This document shows positions 1 to 6,051 of a stretch of 7,836 nucleotides of DNA, piece after piece. Each line of letters opens with the position of its first letter. Position 1 is the stretch's first letter. A program made the position numbers and the translations under genes. The notes under the pieces were generated by a model. That model searched no databases, was not told the origin of the DNA, and saw only the letters and a program-made list of their open reading frames with translations. This DNA is from Burkholderia sp. (GTDB lineage Bacteria; Pseudomonadota; Gammaproteobacteria; Burkholderiales; Burkholderiaceae): NCBI GenBank assembly GCA_028292565.1, contig JAQGMD010000055.1, positions 1-7,836 on the forward strand, read 5' to 3'.

Positions 1-38
1 CTGCATGATTGAAACAGCGACCAGCTACAGTTTTGCCT
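1..38 (+). repeat. Imperfect direct repeat, left copy
   Basis: Bases 1-38 align without gaps to 5555-5592, with about 6 mismatches by eye (positions 3, 16, 24, 27, 32 and 36). The shared core starts CATGATTGAAAC and is followed by GCGACCA. The copy may extend left of the window. It lies just beyond the point where the IS6 transposase remnant stops resembling its family. The two copies have the same orientation and bracket 5.5 kb holding the recombinase, the nuclease and the phosphoribosyltransferase gene. They could be decayed attachment-site repeats or ends of an unrecognised mobile element. Confidence 0.5.
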
Positions 39-243
39 GTTTAACCCGATGCGTGAAGTGCGCGCCAAACTTGTCGCACCAACGCCGGATCGTTTCATAG
101 CTGCCACCACACGGCGCTCGAAGAGTAGCTCTTCGATATCCCTTAAGCTGAACTGGAATCGAAAATACCAGCGCACCGCAACTGATGACAGCTCCGGGAA
201 AACGATGGCGGGAGAGAGGGGCTTTGATATCTTCATGCTTCAT
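25..243 (-). pseudogene. IS6-family transposase, N-terminal remnant, frameshifted
   Basis: This is the 5' part of an IS6-family DDE transposase gene. The ATG at 241-243 has a strong ribosome binding site (GGAGGTGG) just upstream. The frame opens with MKHEDIKAPLSRHRFP and ends with YETIRRWCDKFG, both typical of the IS6 N-terminal helix-turn-helix region. Between them, from about 177 to 104, the family sequence (VRWYFRFQFSLRDIEELL) is found only in another reading frame. The gene therefore carries two small indels that compensate each other. Similarity ends around VKQAKL, and a stop follows at 25-27, so the whole catalytic domain is missing. An intact IS6 transposase is about 230-240 residues. 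The element is dead. Its start side faces the recombinase gene, which it appears to have interrupted. Confidence 0.8.
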
Positions 244-259
244 TTACCACCTCCAATTC

Positions 260-2233
260 TTACCGTGACAATGCCCCGTGCGTATTGCGTAGCCATTGCG
301 CGCTCGCGTCCGCTAGCCGCTCGCCTCCTTGGACGTCCGTACGCGCCAGCGCCTTCGCGCAACCGGCAAAAAATCCCTTTAGCACCTTGTACAGGCGTCC
401 CGCCGTAATCCCCTCCTTCGGTTCGGCCCGCAGGATCGCTTCCGGAGACCATGGCGCGCGCTCGAGAACATCGACCGCTTTGCCCAGCAGGTAAGCGCCG
501 CGATTCGCCGGATGTACCGGGTCCGGATCGAGGCCGCGCGATGAGAGATAGTTCAACAGTTCGCTGATCACGTCCGGCGGCACTGGCACCAGGCGTTCGG
601 TCCCCCTGGCTCCGGTGACCTTCAATTGCCAGCGCTCGACCGGTTGCCCGGTGCGACCTGCGTCAGGGCAGGTCGCCCGGTTCAAATGATCGACGCGCGC
701 CGCCACTGCTTCGGACAGGCGCAGGCCCGTCGCATAAAGTAAATGCAGGGTAAAACACAACCGTCGGTTCGCTGAAGTCTCCGCCAGCAAGCCGAGCTGC
801 TCTTCGATGAAGCGCCACTGGACCGGCGTGAAGCTGCGGCCCTTGTCGGCGGGTATGCGAACATTGAGCATCGCGACATCATTCCAGGGGTTCCTGACCA
901 GATAGCGCTGGTCAACCAGGAATTTGTACAGGTTTTTCAGGATAGTGATCGCGTGCTGCTGCGCACGCGGCGATAAGGGTCCTTCGAAGGGCCGCCATAG
1001 CGGGCTCCAACGTTCCCGTCCGCGTGGGCCGCACCAGCGTTCCGTCGGTGCCGGGTTTGCCAGGAACGACCGGTATGATTCGCAATCGTCTGGCTCCATC
1101 GACGACAGCGGCTTCTTGTGTTGGACGATCGCCCACAGCATGAAGCGCTCGGCTTCCTTCAGGTATGCGCGTTGCGTGTGCGACAAATACCGCAGCCGTT
1201 CCATCTTTGTTTCGGCCGCTGCCGGATCGATTCCTTGCTTACGCTTGATCTCGGCCTTTTGTTCCTCGGACAATCCGCGCTTGGCCTCTATCCAGACAAG
1301 CAACGCTTCGCAGTCATTCTGCGCATCGATCAGGCACAGGCGCTGCGTTGCGCGGTGTTGTCCGGCGGATCCGTCGAGCTCTGCTGGCATGATGAATTTT
1401 TCGATCGGAACGATCGCCGTCGCGTACGGGACCACGCGTTGGAGGTCGGGCCGTCCCAGCTGCGAGCGTTTGACGTTGACATGCGCGCCGATCGACAAGC
1501 CAATGGTCGCTTCATGCGTGTTGAGCCAATCGACGATGCGCCCGGCTTTTCCTGCGCCGATGGCCCGCACGGTGCTCCACCAGCGCAGCCCAAGCCCGTT
1601 TATACGGTCTACTAATTGCCTGATCGTGAATATGCCGGCCCGCTCAAGATGCGCGGCCAAGCCGGGATGCAACCAGAACGCGACCGGATCGGCAGATCCG
1701 GGCGGTTGCGCGACCAGGCGTTCGAGCCAGTCCAACGCGTCAAGTTGCCTGGCAATGAGACGACCGCGACGCGATGCGCGGACGGCCGCGCCGTACCGCG
1801 CCTGATATTGTTCGATTTGCTCGTGTTCCGCAAAATCCTGCAAGCCGTGGGCCTGCGCGAATTCGTCCAGCGTTGGCAACGATGTTTTCCGGTCCGGCAG
1901 CCGGCGTGCATCAATCCGCACCAGCCGCGCGATGCCGTGGCGAGCGTGCCGTTTTGCGGCCGCGGCAAACGCGTCGCGGATCCAGTCGATCGTGCGATTG
2001 ATGTGACGAATACCGTCGTGCTCGCCTTCAATGCGCAAATACCGATCCCAGCTGGAGCGGGTGTCCAGTCCCTGCAATATCGCCCGCATGAACGCGAAGT
2101 GCCCAACGTGGAGTTGACGGCCGTGCGCCGCATGCTGTGCGATCGCCGACGATTTCGACATGGAATCATCGCCCTGCCCTGCATGGCTCGGACTTCGGCG
2201 CGATGCGCCATTACCGCTGCCGGCCCCAGCCAT
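260..2233 (-). CDS. Tyrosine recombinase (DUF3701-type phage integrase), C-terminally truncated
   Basis: This encodes 657 residues of a site-specific DNA recombinase of the large integrase type with an N-terminal DUF3701 region. HFAFMRAILQGLD (about 45-57) begins that region. A helix-hairpin-helix-like segment with IGAGKAGRIVDWL follows at about 190-240. A core-binding SAM-like domain lies at about 340-455, and the catalytic domain starts near 465. The first catalytic Arg is present (ATGLR, R505), as is the HxxR Arg (R649), but the HxxR His is Gln (QWLR, Q646). The usual Lys of the beta-hairpin (GKG) reads GAR at 541-543. After THG at 651-653 the protein runs into ALSR and a stop, at the probable IS6 terminal repeat, so the late His/Trp and the catalytic Tyr are gone. 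It is almost certainly inactive. The start ATG overlaps the nuclease stop (TGATG), indicating translational coupling. M25 (2161) is an alternative start. Confidence 0.9.
   Translation of the reverse strand: MAGAGSGNGASRRSPSHAGQGDDSMSKSSAIAQHAAHGRQLHVGHFAFMRAILQGLDTRSSWDRYLRIEGEHDGIRHINRTIDWIRDAFAAAAKRHARHGIARLVRIDARRLPDRKTSLPTLDEFAQAHGLQDFAEHEQIEQYQARYGAAVRASRRGRLIARQLDALDWLERLVAQPPGSADPVAFWLHPGLAAHLERAGIFTIRQLVDRINGLGLRWWSTVRAIGAGKAGRIVDWLNTHEATIGLSIGAHVNVKRSQLGRPDLQRVVPYATAIVPIEKFIMPAELDGSAGQHRATQRLCLIDAQNDCEALLVWIEAKRGLSEEQKAEIKRKQGIDPAAAETKMERLRYLSHTQRAYLKEAERFMLWAIVQHKKPLSSMEPDDCESYRSFLANPAPTERWCGPRGRERWSPLWRPFEGPLSPRAQQHAITILKNLYKFLVDQRYLVRNPWNDVAMLNVRIPADKGRSFTPVQWRFIEEQLGLLAETSANRRLCFTLHLLYATGLRLSEAVAARVDHLNRATCPDAGRTGQPVERWQLKVTGARGTERLVPVPPDVISELLNYLSSRGLDPDPVHPANRGAYLLGKAVDVLERAPWSPEAILRAEPKEGITAGRLYKVLKGFFAGCAKALARTDVQGGERLADASAQWLRNTHGALSR
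262..276 (-). repeat. Probable IS6 terminal inverted repeat at the insertion junction
   Basis: On the minus strand the bases GGGCATTGTCACGG lie about 20-35 bp upstream of the IS6 transposase ATG. This is where a terminal repeat of an IS6 element is expected. They also mark the point where the recombinase protein stops matching its family (after WLRNTHG). The partner repeat would lie left of the window and cannot be seen. The call is inferred from position and from the junction in the recombinase, not from a recognised IS record. Confidence 0.35.
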
Positions 2234-3282
2234 CAGCTATCCTCAGCCATATCGTCGTCCGGTTCTTCTTTTTGCATTTCCGTTTCGATCTGTTCGATTG
2301 TCGGCAAATAGCCCGCGAGGTCCTGCGGCAATTCCAGGCGGTATTCAGCCACGCCGAGCGGCTGTGTCATGCCGCGCAATGCATATTCGGCAATGACGCG
2401 ATGCTGCTGCTTGCAGAGGATAAGTCCGATCGTCGGTTGGTCACCCTCCCCTTTCAGATGCTCGTCGACGAGCGTGACATAGAAATTCAGCTGCCCCGCG
2501 TGTTCCGGTTTGAATGCCCCGCCCTTGAGTTCGACAACCAGGAAACGGTGCAGGCGATAGTTATAGAACAGTAAGTCGATGTAGAAATCCTGCCCATCCA
2601 CTTCAAGATGTACCTGGCGTCCGGCAAATGCAAAACCTTCACCCATCTCCATTAACAGCCGAGTGACGTGCCGCGTCATCGCATTTTCGATATCGCGCTC
2701 GAGCGCGTCGTCGCCGATGCCGAGGAAGTCGAACAGGTAGGGGTCCTTCAGGGTTTGCTGCGCAAGCTCGGAGTCAGCAGCGGGCATCCGGTGGGCGAAG
2801 TTGGTGACGGCATTTCCGGTTCGTTGGTGTAACGAAGTGGATATTTGATGCCCTAATACATTGCGTGACCAGCCATGCTCAATCGCCTTGCGGAGATACC
2901 ACAGGCGCTGATCACGCTCTTTCACTTTGGTCAGCAAGAGGATGTTATGCCCCCAGGGCAATTGTCCAACAAGCTGATGGACAATTGCTTCGTCACTCCA
3001 CGCATCATAGAAAGCGCGCATCGACATCAGGTTGGTGCGCGAAAACCCTTTTATGTCGGGGAAGGCGGCGTGCAAATCTTTCGCGAGCCGTTCAATGACT
3101 TTAGCGCCCCATCCCTGCTGCTGCTGGCGCTGCATGATGTCGCGACCGATTTGCCAGTACAACAGTACGAGTTCCTGATTGGCCGCCAACGCCGCACGTT
3201 GTTGGGTATTGGCGATACGCTGTTTCAGGCTTCCCAGCCAGTCTGCGTAATCCGCAGGCAGCGCAACGTCATGTTTGGTCAT
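2233..3282 (-). CDS. YhcG/DUF1016-family PDDEXK nuclease
   Basis: This 349-residue protein is of the YhcG family: an N-terminal DUF1016_N domain and a C-terminal PDDEXK nuclease-fold domain. Visible landmarks, numbered from the chosen start, are GWGAKVIERLAKDL (57-70), FSRTNL (80-85), the family motif LPWGHN (108-113), DPYLFDFLGI (180-189), and the nuclease core D236 (YIDLLFYN) with E251-L-K253 (VVELKGG) and Q264. The putative active site is therefore intact, and the length is normal for the family. The open frame extends to 3357, but ATG at 3282 (MTKHDVALP) starts where homologous proteins usually do. Upstream of it is only a weak Shine-Dalgarno-like GAAGAAAG. The gene is first in a two-gene operon with the recombinase. 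Family members are predicted DNases common in accessory and restriction-type regions. The cellular target is not established, and any defence role here is inference. Confidence 0.93.
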   Translation of the reverse strand: MTKHDVALPADYADWLGSLKQRIANTQQRAALAANQELVLLYWQIGRDIMQRQQQQGWGAKVIERLAKDLHAAFPDIKGFSRTNLMSMRAFYDAWSDEAIVHQLVGQLPWGHNILLLTKVKERDQRLWYLRKAIEHGWSRNVLGHQISTSLHQRTGNAVTNFAHRMPAADSELAQQTLKDPYLFDFLGIGDDALERDIENAMTRHVTRLLMEMGEGFAFAGRQVHLEVDGQDFYIDLLFYNYRLHRFLVVELKGGAFKPEHAGQLNFYVTLVDEHLKGEGDQPTIGLILCKQQHRVIAEYALRGMTQPLGVAEYRLELPQDLAGYLPTIEQIETEMQKEEPDDDMAEDS

Positions 3283-3586
3283 AATCGCTTTCTTCGAGAT
3301 GTTTGCGCAACGGCCGTACCGTACATACGGCAGCGCTGTGCTCCGATGCGCTGCCACATAAACATGCGCAAGGCCTTGAATTTACAGTACTTTTGTGACA
3401 TCTACGGCAACAGGGGCCGATTCTACATTACTTTTTGCGTAGGTTGATAATACATTTCAACAACCTGCCGCAGATATGCCTGGTATTGACGCCATCCCGC
3501 TTCCCCAGCGAGTGGAATCGTCCGCGAATTCCCGTGGCGTGGCGTGCAGTTGAGGTGCTGCAGTAATGCGGCGGAGAGGAGAGATA
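3283..3586 (-). promoter_or_regulatory. Leader upstream of the YhcG-like nuclease gene, with an inverted repeat
   Basis: This is about 300 bp with no convincing gene. On the minus strand GCCGTA and TACGGC at 3313-3331 form a 6-bp inverted repeat with a 7-base spacer. A third TACGG half-site overlaps it, and the whole lies about 30 bp upstream of the nuclease ATG. That is a plausible operator or leader hairpin. A weak sigma70-like pair, TTGCCG and TGTAAA with an 18-base spacer, lies further upstream near 3384-3413 (minus). Neither element is strong enough to name a regulator. The stretch near 3423-3500 keeps an open minus-strand frame (GWRQYQAYLRQVVEMYY) that I cannot assign. Confidence 0.3.
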
Positions 3587-3800
3587 TTACAGGTCGACGA
3601 CGTGCTACGTCAGCTGATACGACACGCCCCAACTGCCGCGATCCCTGTCGACATTGGCCGGTCTTCTGGTTCATGCGAATGATCTTGCCGAATACGCTTT
3701 GGCCGGTACGGTCGGCAAAGACGACGGTGTCGCCGACGTTGAAATCGCGCCACGTGTTGATCGATGTTTGGTGCGCCAGTGTTGGCTCAAGCCTCGGGGA
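3587..3800 (-). pseudogene. Remnant of a small hypothetical protein with a VGDTVVF-type beta domain
   Basis: The minus-strand frame reads WRDFNVGDTVVFADRTG and then FGKIIRMNQKT (from 3752 down). Near 3660 the frame must shift by one base to continue as ANVDRDRGSWGVSYQLT, an in-frame TAG, HVVDL and a final TAA at 3587-3589. The joined sequence has the look of small bacterial proteins of the form 'VGD-V-F-DR-G ... KT-V ... W-VSY-LLR-VVDL', which I cannot tie to a named family. One frameshift and one nonsense codon separate it from an intact gene. No ATG is present upstream in this frame, and an in-frame TAA at 3801-3803 limits the start. A 3'-proximal open frame (83 codons from 3674) reads through the frameshift but loses the similarity, so I do not treat it as a gene. 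Confidence 0.45.
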
Positions 3801-3847
3801 TTAACTGAATTCGGGTTAGCGCAATGCGCATACGATGTGCCTGAAGG

Positions 3848-4435
3848 TCAAACGTCTTTCAGTCGGAAGCCGGCAGGCATTTCCGGCTCACGTTGATACT
3901 CCCACGGCCATCTGAGGTAGGTATCCGCAGCCATGGGGAGGCCGTAATCGGGCCGGAACATGCCGGGCGCCTCGCAACAATAGATGCTGAAGGTCTTCAC
4001 CGCATTGCCGAGACCTTCGCAGTACATGCGAGCCCGCTCGAAGGTCCAACCCGTTCCGCTCACGTCATCGATCAAGAGAATTCGATGGCCCCTTGGCGCG
4101 CGGTCAGTCCCGTCGATAAAGCGGGGGTGCGGGTTTCTCCGACTGCACAACAGGTAATCGACCGGAAGGCCGGTTTTGCGCGCCAGCAGCGCGGCGATCG
4201 GACTTCCGGCGCGCAGGATGGCGACCAGCAAAGTAGCTTCGTTGCGAACCGCTTCACAGGTACTGTCAATCACCGCTTCGATATCGCGCCATTCCACCGC
4301 TCTGGTCGTGGAGAAGCGCATCCAGTCGGCCGGCTGCTCTGAGGTCGGATCAAACATGTTTATGGTGTCGGTACCCGTAAAAATGCCGGCGTGCTCGGCG
4401 ATGGTTTGCTCCATGAGTGGCGGGGAAATCGGCAT
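3848..4435 (-). CDS. Phosphoribosyltransferase-fold protein (type I PRTase)
   Basis: The PRPP-binding loop is clear: ILLIDDVSGTGWTF has the two acidic residues and the TG-x-T phosphate loop of type I phosphoribosyltransferases. Upstream, AILRAGSPIAALLARKTGLP matches the first loop and helix of the fold, and VDYLLCSRRN corresponds to the next strand. Such enzymes move phosphoribose between PRPP and a base or related acceptor. The acceptor here cannot be read from the sequence, because the hood region is short and unfamiliar. The frame is open upstream to a TTG at 4492. I chose ATG 4435 (195 residues), but ATG at 4414 and 4357 are also possible, and none has a good Shine-Dalgarno. The core fold starts only near FSTTRAVEWRDIEAV, so even the shortest form keeps it. 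It appears monocistronic and intact among decayed neighbours. Confidence 0.8.
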   Translation of the reverse strand: MPISPPLMEQTIAEHAGIFTGTDTINMFDPTSEQPADWMRFSTTRAVEWRDIEAVIDSTCEAVRNEATLLVAILRAGSPIAALLARKTGLPVDYLLCSRRNPHPRFIDGTDRAPRGHRILLIDDVSGTGWTFERARMYCEGLGNAVKTFSIYCCEAPGMFRPDYGLPMAADTYLRWPWEYQREPEMPAGFRLKDV

Positions 4436-5199
4436 GGTTCCATTGGAGCAACACAGCCGGTGCAGACCGGATGGCGGAATGGAATCAGGCAAAACAAGGG
4501 TTTATGTCGTTGCTGCGCGCTTAACGTCAGATCCGGACGCTCCTTGCGCAGTAGCCGGCTAGCGACGAGCTCGAGGCTGTTAACCACCTTCGATACGGCC
4601 ACTATGGCGGGAAGCCAGCTCCTGTTAGACGGCACGTTATGTCCCTGATCGGCAAATCAGAAACCGCTGCGAGGCGGTGCTTTTGGTCTCCTTGGCGGGC
4701 AACGGAGTCAAAATTCAATGCAGCTTTTTGTGAAAACGTTAGGCTGGAAGCGCGTTGCCCCGCGTGGCGAAAAGAATCAAGAGCACTCCCACGTAGGCCG
4801 AGTAAGGCGGACTGGGACATGATCTAACAGGCTGCGAATCTGGCCCACCGTAAGCGATAGCAAGGATGCGGCTAACTCGGAAGGTGCAGATCGGAAATGT
4901 ATTTCTCTCCCTTTCCCGCCGCGCTAAAGTTCGGCACGGCGAAGCTGGAGGTTCGAACTCAACTGCCCTCCTCTCTACCGCGTCGCCCCATACCAAGTTG
5001 AGACACCATAAAAATCAAATACTTAGTGAATCGCGTTCCGCCGTCGTGAGGTATTTTGGTTCCCGCCTTGGCAATGTAACGTTCCCTCAGTAGCCTTCGG
5101 CCGTAGCCAGATCTCCCTCTACATTGCTGTGGCGAAGGGTAACCTGTGGTGTCCAATGCAGCCATATCCAGGCAACTAGAGCCGATGGTTCCGTCCATT
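4436..5199. other. Region without recognisable genes
   Basis: Several open frames of 60-135 codons exist on both strands here. None has a recognisable motif, a convincing ribosome binding site or a plausible composition, and they overlap one another. The region contains one terminator-like hairpin (4661-4684). I see no tRNA, CRISPR array or recombination-site pair that holds up. It is most likely relic DNA left by insertions and deletions between the phosphoribosyltransferase gene and the right IS6 remnant. Confidence 0.4.
4661..4684 (+). terminator. Possible intrinsic terminator, weak
   Basis: ACCGC (4663-4667) pairs with GCGGT (4674-4678) around a 6-base loop. An A-rich stretch precedes it, and GCTTTTGG follows. 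The stem is only 5 bp and the T run only four bases, so termination would be inefficient. No gene on the plus strand can be assigned upstream of it, which suggests an orphaned terminator from a lost gene, or chance. Confidence 0.25.
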
Positions 5200-5530
5200 C
5201 GTGCAGACAATGCGGGCAGCGGACGTGCGGCACCCGAACATATTCGTCGGTTGCCTATGGCACCGAGTTCGAGAAGCGCTGGAATCGGTATGCCGCTTCC
5301 GCCCATTCGGCCTGGCGTATGGAGGAGACGTATGTGAAGATCGGTGGCAAGTGGGTGTATCTGCACCGGGCCGTGGCCTGAGATGGCAAGACGGTCGATT
5401 TTCGACTCAGCGCGCGTCGCAACGTTGCCGGGGCAACGCGTTTGTACGCAAAGCGATCAAGTCGCTAAGGCACCGGAATGTGAAGCTGCGGATCGCCCCT
5501 AAGCTTCGATTCGAACGGAGCGATCTGCGC
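5200..5530 (+). pseudogene. IS6-family transposase remnant, second type, heavily decayed
   Basis: FEKRWNRYAASAHSAW (from 5268), EETYVKIGGKWVYLHRAV, then DGKTVDFRLSARRNV is the central IS6-family transposase sequence. A degraded N-terminal stretch resembling HATIYRWVQRYAPE lies at about 5228-5267. Three lesions are visible. TGA at 5379-5381 sits where the family has Arg. A frameshift falls around 5420-5445, after which the sequence continues in another frame as FVRKAIKS. From there it jumps directly to HRNVKLRIAPKLRFERSD, so the segment with the second Asp and the Glu of the DDE triad is deleted. The first catalytic Asp reads Glu (EETYVK instead of DETYVK). It is a different IS6 subtype from the remnant at the left end and runs in the opposite direction. 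It is certainly inactive. Confidence 0.75.
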
Positions 5531-5554
5531 CCGCCTTTGGGAATGCGGGGCTCG

Positions 5555-5592
5555 CTACATGATTGAAACCGCGACCATCTGCAGTGTTGTCT
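5555..5592 (+). repeat. Imperfect direct repeat, right copy
   Basis: This is the partner of bases 1-38, about 32 of 38 identical without gaps. It begins about 25 bases after the last recognisable IS6 residue of the right remnant, as the left copy lies next to the left remnant. Both copies point the same way, while the two IS6 remnants point outward in opposite directions. The repeat is therefore not simply part of one IS6 element. A frame of 79 codons opens inside this copy (ATG 5559) but shows no family features. Confidence 0.5.
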
Positions 5593-6034
5593 CTACACCG
5601 GAATATGAACTACGGTCCACAATACAATCCGCCTACCCCGTTATAACCCCTTTTGATAACCCGTCTTATCAAGTGCCAGGTTTGCACTCCTTACCTCCCC
5701 CATTCCTTCATCTTCGGCGGTATACGCTCTACCTGTTGCTATCAGGTGTGGCGGAGTGTCTCGCTGACCCGTTGCTCTTGGATTACTTGAAGGCGTAGGC
5801 TTTCCCGTCGTCGCTACTTCCTAGACGCCGTTGACCTACGCGCAGGGGAGCACAACCTCCGCCAGGCAGCTGAATGCGGGACTACCGCCAAACATGGGCC
5901 TGCCGTTTAGCCAGTCCAAAATAAAGCCCGGCCTGCGCCAAGCTTTTGTCGTTCGTTGCTGAGGTGGGTGAATATATCCGTCAACGGCGTACATGCGCCT
6001 TTTCATTTTTTCGCAAGTGGTTGATTTTAAACGA
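5593..6034. other. Gene-poor stretch between the island-like block and parB
   Basis: No recognisable gene lies here. The left half is AT-richer than its surroundings and holds an inverted repeat (5653-5672). A 56-codon minus-strand frame (5836-6006, starting MKRRMYAVDGYIHPP) lies downstream of parB. It has a WLNGRPMFGG segment that faintly recalls the C-terminal domain of MbcA/ParS-type antitoxins. It has no good ribosome binding site, and I do not call it a gene. No iterons or DnaA boxes are evident, so an origin cannot be placed here. Confidence 0.4.
5653..5672. repeat. Inverted repeat, 7-bp arms
   Basis: TTGATAA (5653-5659) and TTATCAA (5666-5672) are perfect inverted arms around a 6-base spacer. 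On the minus strand GGGTTAT occurs within the repeat and again about 15 bases further on (GGGGTTATAAC). It could be a binding site or a weak hairpin. Without a long T run it is a poor terminator. Confidence 0.3.
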
Positions 6035-6049
6035 ATCCCAAGTTGGGAT
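6035..6049. promoter_or_regulatory. Palindrome immediately downstream of parB (possible parS-like site)
   Basis: ATCCCAAGTTGGGAT has perfect 7-bp arms around a single central base. It ends two bases before the parB stop codon. Plasmid centromere sites bound by ParB are often short palindromes next to parAB, so a partition site is plausible. It differs from the chromosomal parS consensus. A single copy is seen here, whereas many plasmid parS regions have several. The alternative is a short hairpin at the end of the parAB transcript, but only a broken T run follows it on the minus strand. Confidence 0.35.
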
Positions 6050-6051
6050 CG

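Noticed and set aside
924..1805. Long plus-strand open frame of 293 codons
   Set aside because: It lies wholly antisense to the recombinase gene, has no family features, and is explained by high GC content. The same holds for the 231-codon frame at 1616-2311.
4620..4880. Several GTTAGRC / YCTAAC heptamers suggesting integron attC sites
   Set aside because: They do not occur in the RYYYAAC then GTTRRRY order and spacing required on either strand, and no internal symmetric arms or integron integrase are present.
4930..5010. tRNA-like motif (GGTTCGAAC) followed by a CACCA and an A/T-rich stretch resembling tRNA-flanking integration sites
   Set aside because: No seven-base acceptor stem or anticodon arm can be built around the TTCGAAC on either strand, and the stem next to it has a mismatch.
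4959..5366. Minus-strand open frame of 135 codons
   Set aside because: It overlaps the IS6 remnant on the opposite strand, has low-complexity composition, no recognisable motif and no ribosome binding site.
1..5592. Composite transposon formed by two IS6 copies
   Set aside because: The left and right remnants belong to different IS6 subtypes and both are fragments, so they cannot have moved the block together as a matched pair.
5559..5798. Plus-strand frame of 79 codons starting in the right repeat (MIETATICSVV)
   Set aside because: No ribosome binding site and no family resemblance. The left repeat copy carries the same first codons (MIETAT) but soon hits a stop, as expected of non-coding repeats.
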